Positions 1-11,679 of a stretch of 64,000 nucleotides of DNA are shown in pieces. Each line of letters starts with the position of its first letter. Positions within the stretch are counted from its first letter, which is position 1. The stretch is taken from positions 558,001 through 622,000 of the forward strand of contig WTXD01000005.1 in the NCBI GenBank assembly GCA_022496205.1, in the 5' to 3' direction. The DNA is from Gloeopeniophorella convolvens (lineage: Eukaryota; Basidiomycota; Agaricomycetes; Russulales). Both the position numbers and the translations under genes were made by a program. The notes under the pieces were generated by a model. That model did not search any database. It was not told the origin of the DNA and saw nothing but the letters and a program-made list of their open reading frames with translations.

Positions 1-1319
1 TCTAAACTGGACGGAGCAAAGGCGCCCATGATTTTTGAGGCACGAACGAACGAACTTGAGCGTTGTCACATACAGATTAACGAATCCGTTGAGCCCTGGC
101 ACTAGGGTGATGAGGAAGGAGGCACTTCGATTGATTGAGATCGCTATCTGTTACGTTCGGTGCCCCATACTGTCTTCGTCATTGGTTCTGTAACAGGAGC
201 CGATTCGTATTCACATTTCGCCCGTGTGTATCAGTAAGCTCGAGCATGCCCGGGTCGTCAGCAAAGAGCCACAAAGGCGCCGCGGGGCACATTCCGAAGG
301 GCCCTCCCTGAAGTGACATCCGGGTTAAGTTCAAACCATGCCGACTGGTCGAGGCTCACGGAAGGGGCCAAGAAGGGGTCGGGGACGGTGGCCTGGGCGC
401 CGGCCTGTGTAACGGACTACAAGGAGAACATATGTCAGTCGCACATGAATACGTAGAATGAAATTCGAATCCAACGGACCTGAGCGTGGGGTCTTGCACG
501 AAGGGTCTGACGGTCCTATCCCGAGCCAAGGCTAGTCGAACTTCAAGAACGGGGGGCGAATACTCTTGGCTAAGAATTAGGCGCTGAACGCCCTGCTTCG
601 GAGTTGTGAACGTGCATACTACAACCACCTTTCGAGCAGTTTGAATATACGGATTGACGGTCGACTCGTGAATAACCTACACGTCATTAGGAGACTCGAC
701 AGCAAATCTGGAGAAGCTCCCGGTTCGTAGTTCGCGCCGAACGTTGACAAACCGCGTCCTAAGTGCATTGATGAAAATGATACGGGTTGAAAGCTAGCCG
801 CTATCTCCTTATCTCACATGTGACATGTGACGGACATACTGTGGTGCCCTTGGGCACTCGAAGGGCGCCTGTCACTGAAGCTGAAGTTGCAAGAATTCGC
901 TGGATGCGAAGGCAGCCGGACCAAGGGAGGCCTCACGGTACTCGACGGCCCTAGACTGGCCTACACGCGCAGTCCCGGAGTCGGACATATACAGTCCTCT
1001 GTTCCTATGTGTGTGGGACAATTACGGACGCTAGTATCTGTGGGCGGTGGACCCACTGGCAGTGGCTGGTTGCGAGCCTGGGGAGCGCTGGCAGCAGTGG
1101 GTGAGCGCGAGCCTCAAGATTATTACGTAGCCGATAGACACGGTCACGTGATGTCTTTTGCACCCGAGTCGCGAAACTGCACAAGTCGTCATTTCAGACC
1201 GTGTGTGTATGTACGAGTACAGTACTCGAGTACACGTCCTGGAGCAAAACGATATCAAGTGGAATGGCAGCTCATACATATATTCATAAACTAGGACAAC
1301 TCTCAGACAGGCTGGTCGG
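1..1319. other. No recognisable gene
   Basis: No open frame here has a recognisable motif or a convincing set of splice sites. The frames present are short and lie on both strands at random. I see no tRNA, repeat or transposon end. Confidence 0.5.
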
Positions 1320-2200
1320 CTAGACATTCATCGATCTTATCTTGATCACAAGCTCGCCTTTACCCCTCAATTCCGCGACGAAGTGCGCCTTTTGGTCAAA
1401 CGTATCTTTCAGGCACACGGCCTGGTACGTGCGGTCCCGGGCGCCAGGAGCACCATCCCGTGCCAACCGACCGACCATTTCGCGCGTCGAGCCATACACG
1501 TGCATGGCGAGCATGGTTCCGCCTGGCATGTCCACTTTGATTATCGTACTCTTGTAATACCCGTGAGCAACGACCTCTCGGAAGGTTTAATCATTACTCC
1601 GCGACTAAGACACGTCGGGAAACCCAGACAACGCACGCCTGACGTCTTGCATTGGAATAGTGTCTGCGTGTCCAACCTCGTTGTAGTGTGGCTTGACAGT
1701 GACAGTATGGAGGGAGAAAATGGCTTGCACGTCGGCTCGTGATTCTCCTAATCGCGCCCTAGTTGGGTAGTCAACGAGAATCGGGGCATAGATAGATGCA
1801 TGGATGTGCTCACTTTGGCACGCCGCAGAACAGCAACGTATGATACGGCACGTCTTGCAACGATTGGGAGCTTCGTGACTTATCCGCAGGTCGCGCCCCC
1901 CTTCTACCCGAGCAGTGCGTGTTCCCCGGCACGCCGACGCTCCCACTGGTGAATTATGGCTGTAACCTTCGGGCCAGCACCGTCGTAACCTTCCCGCGTA
2001 ACGAAACCGTCCACATTGCAGACATCAAGGCCTGCGCCAGCAGCCATGAACATGTCAACAGTCTTCGTACACGCAGCTGGGATTGTTCGGACGATTGGCG
2101 TCTTCCCATAGATGTCAGTGTGATTCACATCCGTGCCGTGGTCGAGCAGCAAGGGTTGGGGTTAGGGCTATGATGACATATCACCGAGTATCTAAACATA
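1320..2200 (-). pseudogene. Relic ankyrin-repeat/MYND-finger gene copy
   Basis: A decayed copy of the family forming the array at 11.7-19.6 kb. Translating the minus strand gives, in order, an ankyrin fragment (LLDHGTDVNHTDIYGKTPIV, near 2150-2090), a linker ending KVTAIIHQWERRRAGE, a broken MYND segment (CKTCRIIRCCSAACQSEH, near 1870-1800) and the family C-terminal segment (YGSTREMVGRLARDGAP ... KGELVIKI). These lie in three frames, so several indels and stops separate them. The N-terminal exons and most of the ankyrin region are missing. It sits 9.5 kb from the array on the same strand, so it may be an old transposed copy or a remnant of a once larger array. It is very unlikely to make a working protein. 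Confidence 0.75.
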
Positions 2201-2291
2201 GAACAGTGACGACCGAGTGACGACTCCAATCAACTCCAGAATATCGCTCCCAACTGGGCCTGAGTTCGAGCGAACTCCAACGATGCCGGGG

Positions 2292-2299
2292 GATAAATA
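2292..2299 (+). promoter_or_regulatory. TATA-like element of the phospholipase D gene
   Basis: GATAAATA lies about 50 nt before the ATG at 2345, a plausible core promoter position for a compact fungal gene. This is a motif match only. Confidence 0.35.
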
Positions 2300-2344
2300 C
2301 AGCCACTTCCACTCACGCAATGCTCCAATCTCCAAGTTATCAAC

Positions 2345-4962
2345 ATGGTTTCCGAACATGTCTTAGGACTATGTACCTCTCCCGAAACTGTCACCGCAGC
2401 TCTCGCAAGGGCGCCGGATCAATCGGTCGCGAGCGTAGTCAAGTCACTTTTCAAGAAGAAGGGCTCTGCCGTCAAGGAGAAAGCGGAGAGCCCCTCTGCG
2501 GATGATGGACTAGGCGAACTCGACCTCGCAGAGAAGTGTGGGAGGTTTCCTCATAGACCAAGTGACCTCTTCCTCAAGGTGCGTGTTTGCAGCTCCGTTT
2601 GCTTGACGGCGTTTAGAGACCTTCCTTCCTTCACAAGGTCTACAACGATGTCCTGCATACATTAGACAAAGACCCGCTTGCCGGTCTTGTCTCGCCTTCC
2701 CTCCTCGGGAGCTCGGGCGTCATCCCACTGTCTATCGTCTCCGTCATTCCCGACATTATGAGACACTACGCCGATCTCATCGTACGCGCGGAGAAGGAGA
2801 TCTTCCTTGCTACGAACTATTGGGAACCTTCCCTCTCCGCAGGGATCGTGTCCGACTCTCTGCGGGAACTGTCAAAGCGTGTGCAAGCGCGCAGCGGCGA
2901 GAAAGTGGTCGTGAAACTGATGTACGACCGTGGCAACCTGAAGCAGGTTGTGTCGAACCACGTCGTCGTCAAGCCTGACGGCTGGAGCAAAGTAGGCTTA
3001 CCCACCGAGGAAGAGTTACCAGGCATCAATCTTGAGGTCGTCAATTATCATCGCCCACCACTGGGAACCTTCCACGCGAAATACCTGGTCGTCGACCGTC
3101 GCGTCGCGTGTCTCAATAGCAACAATATCCAGGACAGGCCCAATGTTGAGATGATGGTTCACCTCGAAGGGCCCATCGTCGAGAGCTTCTACGATATGGC
3201 GCTGCTATCTTGGTCCAACGCGATGCATCCGCCGCTGCCGCTGCTAGGCAAGCCCCCGACGTATCCTGACGCATACAAGTTCAAGCAGGACAATGAGGGA
3301 CTGCGGTGTACGTCTGCACCTGCCAGCATATGCTTTCCGGGGCTCTGACATCCGTCCGTACAGACATCGACCCCGAGGCGATGTCTAAAGCCACGCGAGG
3401 ATACCTCCAAGAGCAGCACGCCGTCAACGAAGCCCAGGGAGCTCAGGCTCGACCTGATGCGCAAGAACAGCCGCAACGCCGTGACAGCATGGATTCAGCG
3501 GCGGCTGATCGGAAGCGTAGCGAGCTCATGTCAGGACATCCGAACATGCAGGTTCCCTCGAATGAGGTGCCTGCTGTCAAGGACCGGCACGAAGACCTCG
3601 AATCTGACAAAGCTAATCAGAAGAGGAGCGGAATCATGGAGAAGCATCCAAATATGGCCGTGCCGTCCCTGGAAGACTCTACAAAGGCGAATGGTGATGT
3701 CGAGGCTTCAAGTCAAGGACCAGCCGGCGGCGATGTCAACTCTACTGCTCAAGGCGCCAGTACAATTGACTCGTCAGCACGCAGTGCCACTGACGCAGGC
3801 TCTAACCCGCTCGCGGTGGACGATCACACACGCAGAGCGGATGCCGAGCTAGCCGGCGCGTCGCAGAATGACGATACGAAGATCACCTCCACGAATGGCG
3901 GTGGCGCCGCGGGCATCGCAGCGCACCTTAACATCGTCAAGGAACTCGAGGCCACAGTACGAGATGGTGATGGCATCACGCTGGACGACTTCCGCCCGCA
4001 TATTTTGCATGAGCCCCACGGACCCGTTCCCATTGTCATGGTCAACCGAAACTCTACAGGCAGTACGCCCTCCTAACCTTGACATTTTCACGACGTTTTC
4101 TCACGGGCGCGATTCGTAGCACCCGGCCACGACCACGTTCACGAAGTTCCGCAAGACGTGGCCTGGCTTAGTGCCTTTCGCTATGCCCAGAAGAGCATTT
4201 TCATGTTCGTTTCCTCTCATACGGCCCCAGGAGTGCCTGTGCTGACCGCATCGACAGTCAAACGCCTACATTCAATGCATCTCCTGTCGTGCCCGCGACG
4301 CTGGATGCATGCCGGCGTGGCGTTCAAGTGACACTCTATCTCGACCTTGGGTTCAATGACCAAGGAGAGATGATCCCGTTCCAGGGTGGCACGAATGAAG
4401 AGGTCGTGCATAAGATGTACACGACGTTGAACTCCGAAGGAAAAGGTGCGGAGAAGCATCTCGAGGTGTTCTGGTATACGGGCAAGGACCAGACAAAACC
4501 CATCAGCGCGGCAATGAAGAGCCGGAACTGCCATGGTGTGTTGGGTTGTTTTCATCGAGACTTGGATAGGCACTGACCAAGTCGCCCTCATAGTCAAGTT
4601 CATGTCGGTGGATGATCAGATCGCCATTCTCGGGAATGGAAACCAAGGTGTGCAGAGCCTTGTTCGCGTAGGGGCGCTGATGCTGATGACGCCTGCCCAT
4701 GACAGACACTCAATCCTGGTTCCACTCGCAAGAGATCAACGTCATGGTCGACTCACCCGAACTCATCAAGGAATGGCTACGGGGCATCAATGCCAATCAG
4801 AATACGCGTGTCTTCGGGCGCGTGAGCGACAAAGACGGTGTATGGCGCGGCAGTGATGGAGAGGCCGTTCAAGCAAGCGGAACGGAGACGAGCAGCTTTT
4901 TTGGACGCCTGAAGGGTCTCGGGGGCGCAGTTGCGAGGGTCCGCGGGACCGGCGGATTCTGA
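2345..4962 (+). CDS. Phospholipase D family protein (two HKD motifs)
   Basis: Predicted 758-residue phospholipase D-superfamily enzyme, expected to cleave the phosphodiester of phospholipids or a related substrate through two HxKxxxxD motifs that form one active site. Spliced exons: 2345-2578, 2638-3307, 3364-4062, 4120-4204, 4258-4535, 4594-4647, 4706-4962; all introns are 53-59 nt and every phase closes. The first motif, FHAKYLVVDR, has H224, K226 and D231. The second reads HVKFMSVDD (H655, K657, D662) and is created only by splicing, because intron 4536-4593 falls inside it. Both motifs are followed by the expected N-N or GNGNQ segments. A charged, low-complexity linker (about residues 305-530) separates the halves. 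There is no signal peptide. The 3' end lies 167 bp from the end of the convergent NAPE-PLD-like gene. Fungal relatives are mostly uncharacterised, so the substrate is unknown; family assignment is secure. Confidence 0.92.
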
Positions 4963-5129
4963 TTGTTGTATGTTGAATATAGCGTGAACTCTTTGTACGT
5001 TATCGTACACCACGGACCATATCTACATTATGCGATATAGTATGCAAGCCACAATAAAGTGTGTTCGGGTGTTGCTGATACGCGTGACAATGCTAGTGCG
5101 TAGCCAGCCAGATACCGGTGCCGTACAAC

Positions 5130-6769
5130 TTATGGCTCACCAACCTGCACCACGGCTGTCTCGCCAATGTCGATGACGCCCATGCCACCCTCTTCCCACC
5201 AATCGCCCACATTCACAACCCCATCTGTACCGTTATCTGCTTTCTCTCTGCCCGTCTCGCGTTTGGCACGATCCAGCTCAACTATTGGGTCAAGTCCCTC
5301 GACATCGCTCCCCGCAAAGGTAGCGAAGTGCATTCCGAGAGAATGTCGCGCTCGGAGGGCGCCATGCATACGCAACGCTTGCGCCGGGGTCGCGTGAAGA
5401 GAAGTGAGCAGCGATTCAGGCGTCTCGATGAGCTGTGATGACAGGAGTCAGCCGAGGCTGTCAGACACGAGGCAGTGGTGAAGAGCACCCACACGGAAGC
5501 CAAGACGCGCGATGAAAGAGAGCGTGCCACCGCGCCAGATAGGGAGCATTGCGAGGTCGAAGGGACCATATTTGGTTCCGATATCTTCATATCGATCGTG
5601 AGCACGGCCGAGTTTTGTACGAAGGATGACCAACCTTCAAAGATGGGGCATGGCCCATTTATTGTCATGTATCCTGAGTCTCTGCGGGAAATTAGAAGAG
5701 AAAACGAGTCACCAGAAGAGAGGGAGGTACCCAGCAAAGTAAACAGAGGCCCGACCACTTGGTGCATCAGGTAGCGACTGCTCAACTATCCAGCTCGCCC
5801 AAAGCGTCGTACGCGCATCCATGGCCCCGCGGCCTGCAAGATATTCAGCATATAGCACACCTGAGATAAGCGCGCACGTACCGCTGGTGTGTTGGGCCGG
5901 TGCACAGACGAACTTCAGCTCCCTGCCCGAACCAGGATGTGTTGGTATAGTGACGGTATCCCACCAGTCGAGTTCGGTGATTTGTGATGAAGGAATCCCT
6001 GTATCCTGGAACCATTTCTTGTTCCCTATCTGCGCTTTAGAGCATGCGACAGAATCCGAAACGAACACGCACCTAGCGGGACAATAAAATGCACCTGGTC
6101 CTGACGGAGTTTATGAATCTCTTGCACTGTAGGGAGGTCGAGGTGATCGTAACTACATCCTTCAGTGACACGTACGTCTGCTGACCACAGAAAGGGACTC
6201 ACTGGTTATGGGAGTATACTACAAATTGGAACTCTGGCAGTTCTGCCACGGAGCAAGGTGGAGGTAGGCGCCGGCGCACGCCTGCCCAGGGAGACGGGCC
6301 GGCACGATCCGAAAATATGGGGTCGAATAAAACGCGAGGTGGTTCCGAATCCTCTCCTCGCGGCATCGCCGCTGTCGCCGTGCGCGGAAACTCGACGAGA
6401 AAGCTCTATCGCCAACATGAGGGGTGTGGTGGGAACATGTGTGTGCTGGAGACGTACGGCATGTCCCAACCATGTCGCCCTGAGGCTCGGTACCGGTGAA
6501 GCGGCCGTGCGCCCCCAGTCGGGCTTCACAACTTTGACCGGCGGATGCGGATGTGGTGCGGTCTCCCGGACACGCTCTATGGGTATTGAGGGTATGTTTG
6601 GGAGTGCGGGAAGTGCAAAGCTGGGGAACGCAGCCCAAGAATTTGCGCGTCGCTTCGGGGAGTCCTCCAGTGGTGTTGGAGGAGGCGCTGCTTCAGACTC
6701 GACGACTGTCCATGGGTTCCTGAAGAGGGAGCGAGAGTCATTTGCATGATGTCTCGGACGCGTCGACAT
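5130..6769 (-). CDS. NAPE-PLD-like metallo-beta-lactamase-fold phospholipase
   Basis: Predicted 427-residue zinc hydrolase of the N-acyl-phosphatidylethanolamine phospholipase D family, which releases N-acylethanolamines from membrane lipids. Exons on the minus strand: 6769-6458, 6405-6203, 6152-6073, 6025-5882, 5833-5731, 5681-5635, 5584-5493, 5432-5130 (introns 47-60 nt, all phases close). Visible landmarks are PVKVVKPDWG, LRATWLGHA, VLFDPIFSDRA, the metal motif SHNHYDHLD (H170, H172, D174, H175), the second metal site in CAPAQHTSG, then LWASWIV, VYFAGDSGY, FDLAMLPIWRGG and the distal HFATFAGSDVE. The HxHxDH motif is interrupted by an intron (codon for H172 is split ca|t). Length fits the family. 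The C-terminal tail after LDRAK is acidic and glycine-rich and not conserved. No signal peptide is seen. It converges on the HKD phospholipase D gene; the two share a name-level activity but not a fold. Confidence 0.92.
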
Positions 6770-7858
6770 TGGATGGAATAGTTGGCTGGCCTATAATAGT
6801 GGTATGATCAGTACTGGTTAAGTATCGGAAAAGGCATGGGAGCACAATGATGTCATTACCTCAGGGCCAGGTTCGGAACCATTGGGGGCAGACAATCCGC
6901 AAGAAGAATGATACGTGGGACAAGACGGATCTCGAATGCGACTGCGCACCAATTACCGAGGCTCCCCACCCAGCGCGGAGTCCACGCGTTTGATCTTGCA
7001 TGACGCCGCACGATGACCTCCTCTTTACCATGCTGCGGCGTAGTCAAACTCAGCATCTGACCCCATCGAGCGAGGCGCTTTTTGGTCTACGAGAGAGGCT
7101 TGTTTGTCCGAAATGAGTTAGGCGGTGCGAGGAGTCTACGAGAGCTTGGATCCAAGGCTTCGGATGGACCGGCGCTGGCTCCTCAAGAATTCGGACACCG
7201 GCCGAGAGTCCCGAGCCTCAAGGCCTCAAGGCCACGAGCAAAGTCTGGTGACGAGATCTTGGAACAAACAGGAGACCATATGCGCGTAATTGTACGCTGC
7301 CATCGATCGTCGTGGATGAACGCACTCCATGTCTCGGATCTCTCTTTCTCGCCGATTCTGGCTCGCTGCACGGCTGCTGGATGTTGCCAAAATGACGTCC
7401 CCTGCGCCTGAGCACGGCTACCGCTGCGCCGTAGTCTATGCGGTGTCGACACGCAACGAAACGTTGTCCATTGAGCCAACTCTCGTCTCTCCTCCCAATC
7501 CAAGTTCCATAGCTTGGCGTGGAAGTTCACCGGTTCACCGGCGATAACTGCCCTGCAACCTGCTGACGTGGGTATTGACCAGCCCGCGTGGATGTGGCAA
7601 GAAATTTACTCGTACGCGCTATATTTCAGGAAATTTCCATCGCGTTGATCGATACCCTTACCAGCTCCCCGCATCCTCTCTTTCACCTACCAATCTCGAC
7701 TGCGCGAAAGGTCGCGAGACCCACGATGACTTCGCTAGCCACATCGGTGGGTGCGATGAAGTGTAGTTCCAAGTGTCAAGGAAACATGCGTAACCGACTC
7801 ATTTATTTACAGCTGATCGAGGGCGATTTCGTTCCAGACGGAACAGAGCAAGCACTGC
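6770..7858. other. No supported gene between NAPE-PLD and the zinc-finger gene
   Basis: Frames of about 110 residues exist on both strands (7082-7411 plus, 7530-7183 minus), but none shows a domain, a motif or a consistent intron pattern. The first few hundred bases should hold the promoter of the NAPE-PLD-like gene. Confidence 0.4.
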
Positions 7859-10179
7859 TCAAGCAAGCGTACACGTATAGGGATAAGAGTCAAGGAACCG
7901 TACCGCGGGTAACGGAGCTCGTGGCAGGCCGGCGAAAAAGACACGGTGCGATAAGCAAACATCCCGCATCCACCGCCAAAGTGCGGCGACCCGCGAGTCG
8001 TGTGACTCAGAGCCGCGCTTACTCCGTAGACCCCCAGATGACCCGGGCTCCTTCGTGGTCGTCCTCCACTTCGACGTGTTCGTGATCTCCTCCCTCACCC
8101 TGGCAGCATAGGAGGTCCCAATGGGCGTGCCATCCTCCGTCCACTTGCGGAAGTCTTGGTCATAACCAGCGAGGATCCTGTGGTACGCCTTCCTCTTCTC
8201 GGCAATGACTTCCGACGTCGTCGTGGAGCACTTCCCATATTGACTCGTCGACTTTGAGTTGCTGATGCTGTGGCGGTGGCGTGCATAATCGCGCGCGAAA
8301 GAGTCTCCGCATTTGTCGCAGGAGAACAACATGTCGGGGTGCACCTCGCACTGTGAGCAGTGCCGCCGAAAGTCGGCGCGTGTCGCGAAAGCTACCTTTG
8401 GACACAACTTGCACTTGAGCGTCGTCATCATGCCACACCTGAGCTCGTCCTGCGTCACCATCAAGAGCGCCAATTCCTTCGGCATCAGATCCTCCTGGAG
8501 TGCCTGGACGGGGAATGGACCGCTTGCTGAGTATTCCATTCCGGGAGCTTGCTCTTGTCCTGTCCTTGCGTCGCCTTGCTCTTCACCCACCCACCCTCTG
8601 CACTACCCAGCCCCTCCCCTCCAAGGGATCCTGCCAATGCCTGTGAGACTCTCGGTCCCCCTAGCGGTTGGCGGAATATTCCTTGTGCGGTGATCACAAT
8701 GCGCATTCGTGCATCATTGTCCACCGACTTTGATATTTGGTTAATCGCTCTTGGGTTCCTAGAAGCGGGTGATTTCCGGGCCTCTTCGAAGGCCAGCCAC
8801 TCCTTTGAACCCAGTCGCTGCTTTGGCCTTTTGCGTGGCCTTGACCCCGACGCGGCGCGACATCTTCCGGACTTCCCAGCCGCTGTTATCATGGGTTCGC
8901 TCTGATGACCCGCTTTCGAACATGCGAGCCCACTCTCGCGTGCGCCGCAGCGATGGGCATGGCACTGGAAGGCTGACGACATGGCGGGGATGCTGAAGGA
9001 AGAAATGGTGTGCCGCGTCCCTGGAACCTAACATCAGCAGGGAAAACCCATATGCTGACTACGCACATGTTGCAAGCCGGAGATAGGCCGGTTGGAGTTC
9101 AGGTGCCTAATGCGTCTGAGCCAGCTTGTCCCCACATCACCAGGGAGCCACGGTGACTGCGCCGTCTGGCTCGGGTCGAGCAGGTTGAACGTGACAGGGA
9201 CGGGCTCCTGCGTGGTCGCACCTCCATAACTGTCGGTCTAGAGGACACCATGGTGAACCACAGCACAGCTGGAATCGGTGTCACACACTTACGTCGTGCA
9301 GCAGAGATGGTAAAGGAAGTGGGCCTGAGCACTGGCGATAAGAGGCGGGCGGCTAATGTGCGAGGGAAAGGTGAATAACGTTCTAAAACTGTTATGGTCA
9401 GTCTGAGCGTTCCAGCAGCTGAGCATGAAGGAGTGAAAGCGTACCTTGGGCGACGGCAGGCGAGAGAACCCGTGACCTATGGCACGCTTATGTGAGCGAT
9501 GCTCTCGCCCGACGATACAACCGGCTGCACTTACGGGTTTAGGAGGGTAGAAGGCACCGACGCTCATGTAATCGGGGATGAACGGGAGAGTGAGCTCGGG
9601 GGCATAGCGTAGGTGGCATGGGCGTAGGTGGCATTGATCGGGTGGTGGGATGTGTTCCCAGGGTTGATGGCTACGTGGCCCGTCCACTCGTCGGAACCCT
9701 GTGGCATCTTCGAAAGTGAGTGGCATGCCACCTTCAGACGTTCCGGAACTCACAGTATTGCCTAAAGCCTCTGAGAGCGACGAAGTGGTGGACAGGTGCT
9801 CCGTGAGGGAGGATAGTGTATGTTGAACTCGAGGGGGCAACGCCGAGCTCAGCGAGGAACTCATCGACCAGAGCATCGTCAAAGCAACGGCCGCATACGG
9901 CTGCTGTGGCACGTTGTCCAGTAGGATATTGTCGGAGAAGAGCGTGTTTGGGAATAGTTCATAGTGAGTAGGGAGGAGAGGGGGTTCAAGACGAGGGTGT
10001 CGTGGTGGTGGTGGTGAACGAAGTGATGTGGACGGAGGAGAACTTGCGGGACACAAGCCTTTTATTGGCGCCCCGGTGTCCCAAAGAAGGTGCTCTTTCA
10101 TTCGGCTAGGTGTCCAGATTCCCCACAGCGCTCCGCGCAACGTCCCTCGAGGTGCGTGGCTCAGTGCCCTTTCAAGCAC
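7859..10179 (-). pseudogene. C2H2 zinc-finger gene, probably frame-damaged
   Basis: Two coding-looking blocks on the minus strand appear to belong to one gene. The upstream block (10179-9060) reads as a proline-rich protein with conserved-looking stretches such as NILLDNVPQQPYAA, GGMPLTFEDATGF, PELTLPFIPDYMS and, after a presumed intron, LLHDTDSYGGATTQ and DVGTSWLRRIRHL. The downstream block (8590-7990) holds the finger region: CKLCPKVAFATRADFRRH, then CDKCGDSFARDYARHRH, then a basic helix ending SKW, a layout common in Agaricomycete C2H2 proteins. I could not join the blocks in one frame: near 9900 the better-looking frame shifts (ALVDEFLAELGVAP) and later returns, and the joins near 9540-9290 do not agree in phase. 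That suggests indels, although unusual splicing is possible. The second finger also lacks the normal spacing after RDYARH. If functional it would be a nuclear DNA-binding protein. Confidence 0.5.
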
Positions 10180-11679
10180 CAGACAATCCTGTGCGCGAAC
10201 ACCTCACGTCTTAGAGGCAATTAATATTCGACCAAGATTTACAGCCTCGTGCCTGAGTGGTTGGAAATGGGGCCTCGCGTCCACTGAGTTGTCACGATCT
10301 TAACTTCAACACTATCTGCGACGCAGAGTCAGCTGAACTGCTGAAAATGCAGTGTCTCTCACCACTAGTTCAGCCTTGTACTTTCAACCTGCAGATCCTG
10401 GAATGAGGTGCGTCAGAGTCCTTTGGCCTTCCCTCTGAACACATCATGGGTCGGGGTTCAAGCCACAGCCCTAGACGGGCACATTAGGCTGAGGCAGCCC
10501 GACATATCTCCGAAGAAGACCTCGCAGAGCACAAAGGACTCTATCAGTGATCGGAATCTCCAGACAAAGGCCTACCAGTCAAGTATCAGCCTCCACCCTT
10601 CGATGCGCGCAGGCCAAACGCATCACAGCCCGTGGCTGACCGGAACAGGGCCGCAAGCCTCGACGATGTCGCCTTGCTACTTCCAATGACCGTGCTCAAT
10701 ATGCGCGAAAGCGGTGACAGCGGGCTATGCGCTGACCCAATTCCACGTGTGATACGCATGGCACCTCGGGACCGTGCATGCACACGGAGCGGACCCTGGC
10801 GAGTAGAGTCTCATAAATTTGCATGCGATCTCTTGCCACAACGTCGTGAACACATCGCGAAAGGAAGAAAAGCATGCTGTCCGAATGCACACCTGCGTGA
10901 ACACGACTACCCTGTTGCTCGAAGTTACTCCTCGCGGTTCCATCCCAGCTCTTTGATGAGGATTTGCGGTTCGTCCTTCGGAAATAGCAAGCGGTGACCT
11001 TTTTATGGCACCAAGGAAAGCACGAAGATTATGAGGCCACATGCATCTGGACTTGTGCAATTGACCTGAGCCTTGGGCGTACCAGTGTGAGAGCACGCCG
11101 CTGCCCGCAGCAAGTTGTTTCCGCTGGCGCACGGCTGGCGAGGGCTGGCGGCGCTCCCGGGGCGCCCGCCAACTGCCGAACAAGCTGAGCCGTGCAGCGT
11201 GCAGCATATACCCCTCGCACATTCCTCTCTCATCATGCATCACCTCTCATAGAGGCCGCTCGAAATGCATGCATCCTGAAATTATGCGACCTCCCTATCG
11301 TCCGCCAAATACTTCCAGCCGCGAAATTCTAATTCCGAGTTGACAATCCTCGAGGGACACGTTTCGAGCGGGAATGACACTCCAACGCCCTCCTTCACTA
11401 GCATAAGCACGCCGGCATTGCATTCAGGTGCTAACTCAAGTGCGAGTACAATCATTTACCTCCAAATTTAACCTTACGAAGGACGCCCCAGATAGTATGG
11501 CTTGGACGACGGATGCTCTAGTCCAATCCCTAGTTCAAAGATAGGCCATCATCATCTTGATTGCGAGAAACGAATGGACAAACAGCCGGCATTTTGGGAT
11601 CGTTCTATCACATTCACACAGCAGAGGGGATCATTACAGGGTAGGGAAGGCAGTCCATATACACAACCTCTGACGTCCC
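10180..11679. other. No recognisable gene
   Basis: About 1.5 kb without a recognisable protein motif. Frames up to about 170 residues on the minus strand (11243-10725) have no domain and overlap equally long frames on the plus strand, as expected of non-coding sequence of this base composition. Confidence 0.4.
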
